The notes: a model not told the origin generated them from the letters alone. Numbered from the stretch's first letter, positions 1 through 15,591 are shown. The stretch is DNA of 64,000 nt from Spirodela intermedia (GCA_902729315.2 LR746268.1:8873005-8937004), one strand, 5' to 3'. Numbers and translations: made by a program.

Positions 1-93
1 CATCAAATATACCTGACAGAACAGTAACAATGAGAACAGCTAATAAAGGATCTATAACAAGTGGATACAAAGGTGAAAATGGAAAAGTCATAC

Positions 94-3000
94 CTCTTTA
101 ATGCTTAGAGCTGCACCACCTCTTGAGTCACCATCAAGCTTTGTTAATATGGCACCCGTAATCCCAATCTCAAGATTGAATGTTGTAACTAAGGCTGTAA
201 GAATATGAAGACAGGAGCATGTTAAATAAGAAAAAAATTATAGCTGCTACACCTATGGAGAACATTCCAAAAATATTAGCTGTTAAATACCTATAATTTT
301 ATACCTATATTTGATCCCATCCACTATTTTCGCAAGGAAAAGTAGCATTAAATACCTATAATTTTATATCAAATTAGAATCCGTGATTTCCAAGTAGAGA
401 AATATCACCTGCAGCTTCTTGACCTGTCATTGCATCAACAACAAGCAACACTTCCGTTGGGTTCAGAACCTTCTTTGTTTCCTTTAACTCATCCATCATT
501 CCTTTGTCTATCTGCAAAGGAGATAAAATTAGAATTAATAGGAGCACTATGAACCGGAATAAACTACACACTAGATAACAGAAAGAAAAGACGGACTATA
601 ACAATCAAGTTGTAAGCATGGATGCGTGTACATTTTCAAAGTATCTAAAATTTTTATACTGGTCAACGTTCCATAGCTGAGACTTCAACAAACAACGATC
701 CAAATTGCTTGAGAAGCATGAGAAGTTGATATTAAGGAACTAGGTGCAAGAAATTACAAATTTTTACACTATCAATCGACATCAATTTTTCTAGAGTACA
801 CCATAATGATGTTCACGTGGATACTGAGGATTTGTCACGGATGTTTTTTGGACTCATGCTATTAATAAAGCTTAGGTTGTACAAAGCCGATGAGAGATGT
901 CTATCCTGTCTACCATATAAGAATGTACAAATTTCCATGATCTTGATGCAGATCACCAATGTACCACAGTATAATGGAGATTGCAATGGATATATATCCC
1001 AGGGGAAAGTCTAACATGGCTTCATTTGTTATCCTAAAATGCCACTTATTTATATTTAGACCCACTTTTGTTCCTGAACATGCTTTCCATTTTTGTTTTT
1101 CATTAGTTGGGAGTTCAAAATCCAATCGGACAGTCTATAGCTTAGACAATTGGACGAAAATCCTGCCCTCTCAAAAACCAAACCATAGGATGTAGACCAT
1201 GAGTGAATGTAAATTCCAGATAGTTCATATTGCATACTTCCAGATGAACAACTTTTCATAAGAAATGACATTATTTTCCACAATTTGAAATGAGCACAAT
1301 GCTGCGCATAAGCTCCCATCACTATCATTTGGGTTATCAACTTCCTGATGCTACTCTTGACTATTTTTCCAATTCCAATATTTATTTATTTTTTCTTCAT
1401 TTTGGTTTACTATGAAGAAATAATAAGAGATTTACTAGGTCAGAGTTTTGCGTATATCCATGTGGAAACGGAACTGACCAAAAAAAGTGAAGAATAAATT
1501 AAAAAAAATGAACAAAGCAGATGTTAAAAACCTGAAGCCTTCCAGCGGTATCTACTATGACCACATCAGTCATCGTCTTTTTGGCCTCTTCAAGGCCTTG
1601 TTTTGCAATCTGTGCTGGCTTTAACTCACTTCCTGGTGCGTAAACAGGGACACCAACCTGTCAAATGCCACAAGTGAACGTCAGCAGAAAAGCCCTATTA
1701 TATATGTCTAACATAGAAATCACAGTAACCTTTTTTGACATACGTATGTAGAAATAACATCCAGTTCATCAAATACACAATAATTACTATTTAAACATAT
1801 AAATTGGGACGACTAAATTTCTTGAACGTTAGTGAAATCTGTCTAAACTTGCGAATCGCCAAAATCAATGATATTCCACTATTGAGCATATAATGAACAT
1901 AACACAGAATTTCATTACAAAAGAAACTAATGGAGCGTGGAAGATAATGTTACTTCCAAGGTCGAGGCAACCACTACCTAGGTAGAAAAACTGAGACTCA
2001 GAAATACCTGTTCACCCAAAATTTTAAGTTGATCAATCGCAGCAGGCCTGTACACATCCCCAGCAACCAGCATGCAGCTCTTCCCCTGAATTCTGTGTTG
2101 CACATGTTAGTATTGGTAAATAAGACACAAAAATAGAGATTATAATGGGTTTAATTTCTTCGGTTATGACACCACCAGCTTCTTAAGGTAGAATGCAAGC
2201 TTCGCACAAACGGTGGTCTTCCCAACACCTTGCAGCCCTGCCAACAATATTACTGTGGGACCAGTTTTTGCGAACACTAGGTCTGATACGTCTCCACCCA
2301 TCAGTCCCACTAGCTCATCGTGAACAATCTGTAAAATGCAGTTGGAAAGAAAGTTAGTGGCCAGCCATAAGCTTCTGTATAAAGTACCATAAAAATCAGC
2401 ATTAGGACCTCACTCTCTTAAGACACCAACTATAAACTATAAACATTGTTCACATTTATTGCGCGGATCAGACTAAGCTGGGCAAACCATCCGAGTTACA
2501 AGATGTTAGCAGAAACTGAGTAGACATTCCCGACTATATCAAATAGTATGTGCCTTTTGGCATAAGTATTTAACCTGTCAAGTGTTGAAAGTGAAAATTC
2601 TAAAGACGAACAGATCTAGTATTTTAAGTAAGTGAACAAAAAACTGAAAAACCTACGTAGTTCGCACGCAGACATGCAAACAATTAATACCACGCAATGT
2701 ATAAACCAATCTAGGAGAACCCAGATTGCAGGGGTAGAATTCTAGTACGAAGTGTGAAGCGCTTGTCCCACCTTCACCAACTGCTGATCGGGTTTCACCC
2801 CTTTAATGAGATCGACACCAACAGCCTGGTCACTGACAGACTGTACAAATCTCCGCACGACCGGTAGACTTACCTGAATGCATCAATTTCATGAGAGAGT
2901 CAGTACACATGGGAATGGACTTAAGGAAAAGTGTCGCAAACTTTTGACGAGGAAACTATAACTCACATCAGCTTCTAGGAGAGCCCTCCTGATATCACGC

Positions 3001-3644
3001 ATGGGCTCTGCTATGTTCTCTTTTGTCAAAACATCTGACACACCACACAGAAGAAAACTAAGTCGAGGATCAAAGGAATATGAATACAATCGTCAGCACA
3101 AATTATTCCATCTTTGCATAATCTTCATCAAAGAAATAAGCCATGATAAAAAACCGACAGGAGTAATGTGGTCGGATGATTCGTACCTACGCCTCTAAGC
3201 TTGCTCCAGGCAGCTTCAAGGCCTCCCGTCAGCTGCCCAAACATTTCCGCCTTCACGTAGAGTCCATTCTTGTTCCCATTTTCAATGCTCCGGGACTTGG
3301 AATGCACCCAATCCCACGTCTCCCTCTGGAGAAACGAAGCAACAAGTTCTCGAATCATAAAATCCTTATACCACGAAGGAACAAAGAAAAGAAAACGGCA
3401 TCCTTATCCGACTTCCACCAAAGAATGAGCTCCTGCCAGCCAGACTCACCGTGAACTGGCTCCCCAGTGAAACCGACGATCCTACTGCGAGGGTCGCGCC
3501 GGTCCAGGTACAGGAGGAAGAGAATCTCGCCCCCCCCGCACTCCTCCGATCGCCAGAGCCCCCTCCAGCAAAGAGACAACGTCGGGGGGAGGACAAGGAG
3601 GACGGGGCCGCCGTCACGGTGGAGGAAGCGAGGATCGCCTCCAT
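94..3644 (-). CDS. cpSRP54: Chloroplast signal recognition particle 54 kDa subunit (cpSRP54), 3' end off window
   Basis: GTPase subunit of the stromal SRP. With cpSRP43 and cpFtsY it delivers light-harvesting proteins to the thylakoid, and it also acts co-translationally. Exons, high to low coordinate: 3644-3450, 3325-3187, 3034-2967, 2873-2772, 2328-2176, 2085-2008, 1657-1532, 511-409, 194-94; all join in frame with GT-AG borders. Exon 1 (start MEAILASS) is Ser/Ala/Arg-rich and looks like a plastid transit peptide. The N domain follows ([18 protein letters not shown], then [18 protein letters not shown]). The G domain shows the P-loop [27 protein letters not shown] and [12 protein letters not shown]. 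The remaining G domain and the Met-rich M domain lie beyond the left edge. The plastid rather than cytosolic form is called from the transit peptide and family-specific N domain. It is divergent from the AMMECR1-like gene, with about 845 bp between start codons. Confidence 0.96.
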
Positions 3645-4489
3645 GGTGGCAACGGTGGATGGCGGGAGCTCGGAGTGGAAGGAAAGAGAGAGCGAGGGGA
3701 AGTGAGGAAGGCGATGGAAGAGAGCTTCTGAAAAAAAAAGATAAGATAGAAAAAGCGAACCCCCCCCCCCCCCAATCTGCCACGTCATCACTGGTTCAAC
3801 AGTCACACCGGTTCGGCCCGGTCGGCGGGCCGGTCCGAAAGCGTGATAGGAACAAAGCCGTCGAATAGACGGCGAATAAGGCGACGTTTGCGATCTCCAG
3901 TACGGCCCCCCATTCTCCCTTAAACACCAAAAATACCCCTATCATATTATTCCCCGCAGATGGGTCTGTGGGGAGTCCGCGTGGCGCACGAGTTTTCTTA
4001 CGATACGTGTTCACCAGGAGGTGAGGTTACCGGCCAAATATTAGCTTGCGTCAGCGAGGTTAGGTTGTCGCGTGAGAAACATGAACTTCTATATACGATA
4101 GTTGCGGATAGGAGGGATTCCCAGATATCGTCACCGCCATCGGCCGAGGAGAGGGTACATCGGGTATTATTTATATTTTATGTATATTTTCGGAAATATG
4201 TATCCCCATGTGTGACTCCTCAAAAATCCGGAATAAAGCGCATCCCCCCCCCCCCTTCCTTCCGTCAAAAGTTCTCTCTTTCTCTCTCTGTCTCTCTCTC
4301 TCGGCCTGAAGCAGGAGCTCCTTCCTTCCCCTTCCTCCTCCGAGATATCGGGGGAGCGATATAGTCTTCTCCTCCTCGCTTCTGGGGGCTGTGTTCGGCC
4401 GTGGGTGGATCCTTGTGCGCCGGTAGGGGGTGCTTTGGTTCTCCTTCGCCTTACCGTCGGAGTGGTGAGCCCCATTTCTCGTGGTGAAA
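3645..4489. promoter_or_regulatory. Shared upstream region of divergent cpSRP54 and AMMECR1-like genes
   Basis: About 845 bp lie between the two start codons and hold no supported gene. The stretch contains a C homopolymer at about 3760-3773, a second C run near 4246-4255, an AT-rich segment at 4165-4200 and CT-rich sequence at 4266-4345. The CT-rich part fits the 5' leader of the plus-strand gene. No clear TATA box sits at a usual distance from either start. Bidirectional promoter function is inferred from the layout only. Confidence 0.5.
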
Positions 4490-7123
<2,634 letters not shown>

Positions 7124-7573
7124 TTCGCCCAGTGAATCTTCGCTATTTCGTATCACTTCTTATTCGACGACACGCGCTATCAGAGAAGGAAAGGGGCATG
7201 GAGGATGTGTCCAGTGCTCCGCCCTTCATTGATCTGATGCCATTGTTCTTCAAACATTGGGAGGAGAATGGTAGATGTGGGATGACATTTGGTGGATGTG
7301 AGAAATGGATTCTCCTGTCTACAGAAATAAATTTGTGATTATGTTTCTATTGGGTACTCGGACCATTAGATCAACAGCCTTGGGATTGGGTTTCAACACC
7401 CATGAACAAGGACTGAATATTTCTCGACAAATTACTCATATAATCAGGTTGACGAAGCTCGCATAACTTCTTCTTCTTGTTCTTCATCTTCACTATTTTA
7501 GATCATTTATCATTCAACAACACCTGCTATCAGAGAAGGAAGGGGCATGGAGAATGTGTCCAATGCTCCTCCC

Positions 7574-7604
<31 letters not shown>

Positions 7605-8168
7605 CTCTTACTCCTCTCGATCTTTTAGCAGCGGTCTCTGCTCTGAAATGCTGCAAGTCCCCGTGTTCGCAGTGAGCTGGGGTGTTGACCCCAAGCGGTA
7701 GGTATGCTTGGTCTATCCAAGGACTTTTCAGAACAGAAGGGATGCTGGATTTTCTCTCACTTATGCCCTCAAACTATTCTGTCGTGGGAATTGGCAACTC
7801 GGTATTATCGTGATGAGTCGGAAGTCAACTGGGCAGTATGCAGATAGAACACTGGTTCTTTGACTTCTGTAGAAAAGTCAGTGGCTTCATCTATTCTTCA
7901 TTTTCTCCCGCTTCTTCTGAATCTTCTTCATGAGAACGTGGATCGACCAGGTGCTCCTTCGCACATTCCTCTGATCCGAACCGACGCTTGATCCGCGTAC
8001 TCTCGCGACCAGTGGCTTGATCTGCTCCAGATCCGCTCCGCGAGACCGGATCCGAATAGCTGTGGCCGTAAGTGGGTCTTCGGTGCTAGAAGATATCGCC
8101 CAGCCTCCGGCTCCCGCGAGGGTAACTACAGGCCAAATCGAACGCAGCCTTCTCTCCGTCGAGCAGAG
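7124..8168. other. Intergenic: AMMECR1-like 3' region and amidase 5' region, with a dispersed ~75-bp duplication
   Basis: No gene supported. Two similar segments, about 7145-7224 and 7497-7575, share the run around tatcagagaagga followed by ggggcatgga and tgtccantgctcc, offset by about 352 bp. A CT microsatellite occupies about 7572-7602. The last few hundred bases presumably hold the promoter and leader of the downstream amidase gene. Confidence 0.6.
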
Positions 8169-10759
8169 ATGGATGGAGGAGCGGGCCAGAGGAAGGTGGT
8201 CCTTGCCGCCCTCCAATTCGCCTGCTCCGACTCCGCCTCCGAGAATGTCGACACTGCGGAGAGGTCCCTCCCTCCCTCCCTCGGTGTTCTCCTTGGATCC
8301 TTTGTGTTTGAACAGGGGGGGATCGGTGGGAGAAAACAGGGCGCAGATGATGCGAGGGCTGTGGTCATGACTAGGTTAACTGGAAACACGCTGTGGAAAT
8401 GAAGATCGCTCTTACCTCTCTCTCTCTCTCTCTCTCTCTGTATTATCCTTGGATTCTTTGTAGTTGAACAGCGCGGGATCGGTAGGGGAGAAAACAAGGC
8501 GCAGATGATGCGGGGGCTGTGGTTATGACTAGACTATATAAAAACACTCTGTGGAAACGACGATTGATCTTCCCTACCTGGCATAACTCATCTTCTACTT
8601 GTTCGCCTTGAGTTATCTCTCTTCCCAAAAAGTTTTCAGACGCTTTTGCATATCCGTGATGTTACCACCAGGTTTTGTTAGCTATTAGGATGATAGAGAA
8701 AAATTGAGGAGCGGCCTATGAAAGGCTTGGGTGGGTGGATATTGTGAACTGCCAGTGCAATTGTTCAAGATGACAGCGCATCCGTGATGCTGATGTGTTG
8801 GGTTTTGATTATTTCTAGTTCATGCTGTTCTTGTCAAATATGCCCTCACCTGACTTTCCCGGCTCCCTCTTTGATCATCCTTTCGATTTGATTTTATGAC
8901 CATAGGTTCTTGCTTGGAAATCTGATTACGACTGTCCATCTAGCTGTAAAGTTATAGCTTCATATCTCTTTTTGTTGCAGGCTGGTCCGGGCTGCTCATG
9001 AGAAGGGTGCAAACATAATCCTCATTCAGGTAAATGAGAAAATGAAAGCAATATCCTCGACAACGAGCATGATGACGGCACCTGCCAGCTTCTTAATTGT
9101 TTCCATAACTAGTTTCCGTCATCGAAGTCTGATCATCATTTTTGAGACATTTTTCAACGACAATGTCGGATGGCTAATCCCCCCCACAACCAGAGGGGGG
9201 CGAGGTTCCGACCTTCAATTATGGAAATGCATGTTCTAAATCACGTTCATGGATTACACTTTCATGCTCCAAAAAAGCTGGGGACCGCCCTTGGAATGCC
9301 TTCCCATGCTCCTACTGAATGCTCATGCTTCATAGATGGGTTCCATCAGATGCTGCCCACGATTCTTGGCCAAAAAGGGTGTTCTCTCATCTCCAATCCT
9401 CTGGCTTAACTTCATTAGGAACTGTTTGAAGGCTACTATTTTTGCCAAGCTCAGAGGGAGGACTTCTTTCAGCGGGCGAAACCTTATAAAGGGCACCCCA
9501 CAATAATTAGGTGGGAAGAGCTCTAATCACAGGCTTCGATGTTCCATAATTTTCCCGGAAACTGAACGGGAAGAACTCTGTACTTAGCCGCCGTAACATC
9601 ATTGAATGTACTTGACAGGATGCAGAAACTGGCAAAGGAGCTGGGTGTGGTCATCCCCGTTAGCTTCTTTGAAGAAGCTAATAATGCTCACTACAATTCT
9701 GTGGCTATGGTTGATGCTGATGGAGCCGATCTTGGATTATATCGGAAATCGCATATTCCGGATGGTCCAGGTAAGAACTCTGTTGTTGGTTTTGAATAGA
9801 TTCGAAGGACCCTTCACTTATATTTCCTGGTATATAAAAATTATCCGCGTGGGATAAATCCTCAGGCTATCAAGAAAAGTTCTACTTTAACCCGGGCGAC
9901 ACAGGCTTCAAGGTTTGACCCTTGTTTGCATGCTTCTTTCGTCGATGATTGTTTCTCACATGGTCGGATTTCTGGACTAATAAGTGAGCGCGCAGGTTTT
10001 CGATACCAGGTTTGCCAAGATTGGTGTTGGTGAGTTGACTTTTGGTGAATTACATTATTACTACACTGGGTTCGCCCATGTTGACTTTTCCCAACTTTCT
10101 GACAAGATTCTCCTAAAAATTACATTTTTACCAGCGATCTGTTGGGACCAGTGGTTTCCCGAAGCCGCCCGGGCTATGGTTCTCCAGGGTGCTGAGATCC
10201 TGCTCTACCCGACGGCCATTGGATCAGAACCGCAGGACCAGAACCTTGACTCCCGGGAGCATTGGAAGCGAGTGATGCAGGGTCACGCCGGGGCAAATCT
10301 GGCAATTCCCCTCACCCCGGTGCTTGCTGCTAAAGAGTTGGGAATTTAAAGGTCAACGTGTTACTCATGGTAATTGACTTTTTACACTCCATCAGGTCCC
10401 CCTTGTGGCCTCCAACCGGGTGGGAAGAGAGACGATCAGAACGGAGCACGGGAACAGCACCATCACCTTTTATGGCAATTCGTTTATAGCTGGTGCGCGC
10501 CGTTCATACCATCCCACATGGGTTTATTGAATTAAATTCATCTAGATATTCTTTCGGATTCTGCCGGCTGATGCTGCCAAGAACAGGGCCGAATGGGGAA
10601 ATATTGGCGCTGGCTGGCGACAAGGATGAGGCAGTTCTGACGGCCGAATTCAACTTGGAGAAGATAAGATCTCAGAGGCACAGCTGGGGGGTCTTCAGGG
10701 ACCGCCGGCCAGATCTATACAAGGCGCTCTTGACGCTCGACGGCAGTCGGCAAGCCTGA
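8169..10759 (+). CDS. NLP1: N-carbamoylputrescine amidase (nitrilase-like protein 1)
   Basis: Hydrolyses N-carbamoylputrescine to putrescine, CO2 and ammonia, the last step of the arginine decarboxylase route to polyamines. Exons: 8169-8263, 8981-9029, 9419-9510, 9619-9770, 9866-9912, 9996-10029, 10135-10301, 10396-10492, 10587-10759; joined in frame this gives 301 residues, near the plant norm of ~300. Carbon-nitrogen hydrolase landmarks: the Glu of ELFEGYYF, the Lys of YRKSHIPDGPGYQEKFYFNPG and the nucleophile Cys of AICWDQWFPEAAR, that is, the Glu-Lys-Cys triad. The C terminus has SWGVFRDRRPDLYKALL. The start is MDGGAGQRKVVLAALQFA. The exon 7 donor is best read as GC (at 10302-10303); a GT donor 18 bp downstream would insert six residues in frame. 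Intron 1 carries a degenerate tandem repeat. The protein is probably cytosolic, with no targeting peptide seen. Confidence 0.96.
8280..8580. repeat. Degenerate tandem repeat (~157-bp unit) in intron 1 of the amidase gene
   Basis: Segments about 8281-8417 and 8437-8580 share long runs, including gcgcagatgatgcg, ggctgtggt and ctctgtggaaa/cgctgtggaaa, in the same order, separated by a CT microsatellite at 8416-8440. Divergence is visibly higher than in the AMMECR1-like intron duplication, so this is older or faster evolving. Confidence 0.85.
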
Positions 10760-10994
10760 TGGCGGCGCCGCCCCTCCCCAGCGGGGTCACCTTGAGCTGA
10801 ATGCTTCCCATATCTGCAGTTCTAGTAAGAACTCCTGCAGTAAGTATGAATTACAGAGACGGAAAATTTCACATGATCGGTGAAATTTGCCACTTTTGGT
10901 AGTTTAAGATGCGGTTCAACATATAACAATCATGCCAGTGGGAGGCTATAATGCTGCGGTGAGGAATTTCACGGAGCTAGAGTGTTGGCTAAAG

Positions 10995-11457
10995 TCAACG
11001 CCATGCCTCTGCTCGCTCGATTCTAGGGTTTATCCGGCTCACAATGCTGGTGGTGGCCTCCTTGGACTTCTTTGTGAGGAGGGTGGTGGTTGCAGCAGCA
11101 GCAGCTTGCCCAGTTGTTTTCTTGGCTCCTTTCCTGGGATTCAAGCTGGTTCTCCTTGGTTTCTTCTTCTTCTTCTTCTCTAAGACTGCTTCATCCGGGC
11201 TGCAGGCCGGCTCGCTCTGTCCTCCCTCATGGGCTGAAGCACCCTCAATGGGGAGATGAGCCCCATTCTGGTCATCCTCGTCGGAGGGCCCGGAAGGCAA
11301 GGCCGCCGCCGCCGCCGTCGGCACAGCCTCCTGTCTCTCTCTGAGCGTCCTCAAGATCAGGGTCTTGAGCAAGTTCATCACTTGGACGGCGTACATGAGC
11401 GCCGTCAGAGGATCTGCCATCTGAATCAGCAAGGAAGAAGACGAACGAGTAAGAGAG

Positions 11458-11507
<50 letters not shown>

Positions 11508-12353
11508 TTCCTGATCACCTGGGTCATGTTGGGGGCGAAGACCATGGCGACGTTGCGGGCGTTCATCTTGTTGTGGAGCTCGTGCTGGGCGACGTCGGCC
11601 ATAAGGTTGACCGCCCAGTCCAGCAGAGCCGCCTGCGGCGGCGGCAGGAGCTTCGCCAAGGCGGCGCAGTCATCTTCTGTCTGGGACGCCATCACCTGCT
11701 CCGGAGTCAACGGGTCCAACACCCCCGATGGCAGCTCCCTGAACCAAGCCTGCAACGGAAGCATCTCAAGAACCAGAGATCAGGGTTCGGCTTAGGGTTA
11801 GGGTTTGGGGTAGGAGAGGGAGGGTACCTTGATTAGCCCTGCCAGGCAGTGAACGTCGATGTCGTCGGGGACGATGCCGCTGTTGAGTTGACCCCGTACG
11901 TGCTCTTCCTGGCTGTTCTCGGCGTTGATTCTGAATATCCCCTCCGCCTGGAGATCGGATCATACCCAGATGGTCAGCGGATGATTTCCCCCCAGGGAGG
12001 AAAAGTTGAGTTTTTTGGGCTAAGTCAACGCACCTGCAGGCCTCCGTGTTCATACAGACGGCGCTGCATCAAGAGCAGAATAGTGGGCACGCTGTTTCCC
12101 CGAGGATCGTAAGAGCACTGCATTGACTCTGTGGAGACCCCGAACACACTCGCACTGCTCGACGATCAAAATCAAGAGATCTATCAAATTCTGGTCAATA
12201 ATCCGATCTCAGCTAGAGAGAGAGAGAGAGAGAGAACAGCTGGGGTAAGCTGCCAGCAGCTACATAGATGTTTCATGAAGAAAATTGCTTTGAATGGGAA
12301 AGAAGATGAAATCTTTCCAGCGAGCAGAGAGAGAGAGGGAGAGGGAGAGACAG

Positions 12354-12389
<36 letters not shown>

Positions 12390-12786
12390 GAGAGGAGAGG
12401 AATTACCTGGCACTGGGCGGCCTCCGGGGGACTTCGGGCTCGAGCTCCACCGGCAATCCGAGGAACCCATGGAACCGATCGAAGGTGACATGGACGAGGT
12501 GCCTGACATTGGTCGGCCCCCCGATCTCCATGGACTGAAGCTCGTCTCCGCCGTCCTTCCGGCACCCGACCAGGGACTTCCTCACCGCTGCCACCAGCAG
12601 CGTCAATAGAGAAAGCTGGTCCTCCTCCACCTTCTCCCTCCCTCCGCCACTGCCACCGCCACCGCCGCTCCTCCGCCGCCCCTTTCTCCCCGCCGGCGAC
12701 GAGCTCAACTCCCCGCCGCCTCCGGGGGAGAAGGACGAGGAAGAGGAGGAGGGGATATGAGACGGCGAGAGGAGCACCTCTGCCAT
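10995..12786 (-). CDS. Rho-of-plants GTPase-activating protein with CRIB motif (RopGAP)
   Basis: Switches off ROP/RAC small GTPases by stimulating GTP hydrolysis. Exons, high to low: 12786-12407, 12154-12034, 11947-11828, 11749-11519, 11420-10995; in frame, 425 residues, typical of the family. Order: a Ser/Gly-rich N terminus, LLVAAVRKSLVGCR, a CRIB motif around residues 85-110 (IGGPTNVRHLVHVTFDRFHG), then the RhoGAP domain with the arginine-finger segment EGIFRINAENSQEE, LAGLIKAWFRELPSGVLD, LLDWAVNLMADV and NKMNARNVAMVFAPNMTQ. The tail is Ala/Lys-rich with a hexalysine run. A CRIB domain fused to RhoGAP is plant-specific. The first ATG of the long exon 1 frame is used as start. Introns contain GA repeats, and intron 3 contains a telomere-like run. 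Confidence 0.96.
11790..11812. repeat. Telomere-like (TTAGGG/TTTAGGG) short run in RopGAP intron 3
   Basis: The plus strand reads ggcttagggttagggtttgg immediately next to the exon 4 acceptor side. It is only about three units, so it is better regarded as a telo-box-like motif than an interstitial telomere. Confidence 0.7.
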
Positions 12787-14539
12787 AGCCGGCGCCGCTG
12801 GGCAAGAATAGATTTACCTTTTCGAACCTCCCAACTCCACACAGAGGGAGAAGGATTTACCAGGCGAGTGGGTGCCCCCGTCTACCTCCTCTCCGCTGAG
12901 GAGCTTTTCTCGGCGTTCAAAATGACACGGCTCATGAGGGGTTGCCGCAACGGATAGAACCTGGGGAAGAGAGCGGTGGGGAAGCTGGGCAGCCGCGTGA
13001 CTGGTGGTGGCGCTCCCTCCTTCCCCCAATGTCCCTATTTAATCCTCCCTCTGAAAAGTAAACTGTTAAAGTATGTAGTTCCCCCGGCGTCGTCACCGCC
13101 ACCACTCCACCCTCGATTGCGTGCCCTGCGTGTTCAAATCATTCCAGGGCGGAAGTCGCCCTCATCAACCTGCTGAGATGTAGGCAGGAATCTAGAGAGA
13201 GAGAGAGAGAGAGAGGACATACCTTGGCGACTGACGTCTGATGACGACGGGCGACCGCGACGGCGATTCTATCCGCTTCCCAGATGCTTCATCAAAGCCA
13301 TAAAACGAATCTTGAGACCGAGCCCACATCCTTGGAACCCTAGTCTCTTCCTTGGGCTGGTGCCCAGCATGTGGCCTGCCCCCGATTCAAACGCTGCCAG
13401 AGGAAGAAAGACAGAGAGAACTGCTCTCTCCAGGTCATCTGCTGTGCTGGGTGTCATGGGGAGGGCAGACGGTCGCAGGCGGATAGGTCACCTAATACGC
13501 CAGGATCAGCCGCAGTAGCCATCCACTTGGATCTGATGGAAATGAAAACCTTCTTCAATGGGGTTCTTGCCGCTGGCATCCAGAGACTCGGATTCTCCAT
13601 GGACACTCGTCGTCCGCGCCGGTTGATGGACGATCCCGAACCCCCTCCCCCCCGACAAAGAAAAGCAGAAGAGATCATGATAGAGACGAACTGCATATAC
13701 TTAGTTCATCAACGTCAATGGGTTGGGCAAGATGACGGCTTTTCATAGGATATTTTAGATCAATTAAAATAAAGTCCATGTCTGAACAAGAAATGACGCC
13801 CTGACCGCGTCAGGCTTGGACTTTTTAATAGAGTCAAACTTTTAATCTCTAAGCTAACTCTCTCCTGTCATTTCACGGTGTCATGATCATCCACAAGAAA
13901 GCCTCTCTCTCTCTCTTCTCTCTCTCTCTCTCCCCTTTTCTGTCTCTCATGAGTGCGCATCATGGGCCTGAACAGATCACCTTAAACAAGCTTGAGCCTC
14001 ATCCGTTCTCGTTGACTTTCCCATATCCGATAGATGGAGGAGCGTGCCTTCTGATCAGACCCAGAAGTGATATCCTATCTTCTTCCTACCCTCCCGCCAG
14101 GCCACTGAAGACTCCTCATCTAAAGCAAGAATACGTCGCACGATCTGTCGGTGAGAAATTAAATAAACATATAATGCCTAATGCGTCCATATTTATACAT
14201 TTAAAATCAGATAAATAAAGAAAGCAGAAAGTAAGAAAAGAAAAAAAATAGCAAGAGGAAAAGAACGGCGGCGTAAGAAAGGGGAAAGATGACGTCCTAA
14301 GCATGCATCTAATGTCAACTATACCCACTAACTTCATCTAACATCGTCGCTTCTGTCCTCCACCATTACCCACCTTGCTCCTCAACTGGTTGGGTGACCC
14401 GCTACCTGTCACTGATTACTACATGAATTCCTACGATCAAGCCAATTAAAGAAAGCATTTTTATCGAATCACCACAAGGCTGAACTTAAAGAATGCATTT
14501 TTATCGAGTAAACTTTCTGGCATTCATCAAAGACCCCGC

Positions 14540-14574
<35 letters not shown>

Positions 14575-15591
14575 GTTTTTTCTTGGTAACACGGCCATGT
14601 TTAAGAGGTAAACAATGGTTCATAGTTTTCCAAATGAAGATGTAAATAAGGTAAGATGTAGACCTTCTCAGCTGGTTACAGTGGTTGAACAATTCATTTT
14701 ATTTTTTCAATCTAATGATACTTCCTTTAATCTGTACTCCCCTTTTTCTTCCTCTCGCTGTCCATTTCAACTCCTCTTTAGCCTTCGTGATCTCTTCACA
14801 GGTTACTTCTGTCTCCGCTCTTAATAGATGCTGCTGCTATCAAGCTGGGACCGGCTAGGAACTCTGAAATCCCATCTACAGACAGACTGGTGCCATCGGC
14901 GTATGGGACATGAAATGGGGGCTTTGTGTTGGGCCACAATTGAGCCCAAAGCTCCCTCATTGCTCCCAACCCCCAACCCCAAACCCAACATGAAATTGAA
15001 ATAGTTCTTGGTATATTGTCAAGGGACCAAGATAGTCGGAACCCATTCGTCCCTTTAATCCTTGGCTATTGACAACCCATTACACCCAGCCAACCCACCA
15101 CCCTCGATCAGCATAACAAGGTAGAAAAAAAGGTATTTTTCAGGATAAAAAAAAAAAAAAAACATGAGGACAATGAGAGATCAGTTTATGACATTAGAAA
15201 GAGGAACTACAATTTAACTTGGGTACGTTACCTGCAGGCGTCATCGCCAAGAGATCACTGAAATGATTGATTCCGGATGAAGATAGGCACATTCCTGGAT
15301 GATCATCACCATTCGGACAAGTTATTGTTCGTCATTGCGCCAGAGGGGGGGGAGGAATACTAAGAGACTGAAGCTGGCCCATCGGTGTCAACGGCTTTAG
15401 CAAAAATTAAGCATCTCCATTCAACATGCCTGTCGAGCAATCATCACAGTTGAAGCGCCATGGTGGAGCGTCCTCCTAATACAATGGTGGGGAGCATAGA
15501 AGATCGAACCTTATAATTCCCTCCGGTTATGAACAGCCTTTCCCTCCTGATTGTCTCATCTCAGAAGGTTCCTCGGTGTTTAAGAGACTCT
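12787..15591. other. Intergenic RopGAP-PPR; contains an unassigned coding-like segment
   Basis: No confidently supported gene. The first ~250 bp are the RopGAP upstream region (a TTAAATAG-like element on the minus strand near 13035-13045). A coding-like minus-strand segment at 13223-13374 is listed separately. CT microsatellites occur at 13902-13935 and about 14542-14572. From 14800 to 15590 the sequence is non-coding and includes an A-run at 15150-15165. The last part is probably the 3' flank of the PPR gene. Confidence 0.5.
13223..13374 (-). CDS. Possible exon of an unidentified protein
   Basis: I do not recognise this. On the minus strand an open frame runs from a possible CAG acceptor (near 13375) to a good donor (AG before GTATGT at 13222). 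It encodes a peptide containing KEETRVPRMWARSQ, SFYGFDEASGKR and SPSRSPVVIRRQ. A following acceptor near 13165 would add LMRATSALE and a stop. An upstream minus-strand frame around 13540-13640 (containing ESESLDASGKNPIEEG) also looks coding-like. This may be a small gene, a fragment or chance. Confidence 0.3.

Noticed and set aside
11790-11812. Interstitial telomere
   Set aside because: Only about three telomere-like units; too short to indicate a telomere fusion.
11256-11836. Overlapping plus-strand frames
   Set aside because: Antisense to RopGAP exons 4 and 5, which carry the conserved RhoGAP motifs.
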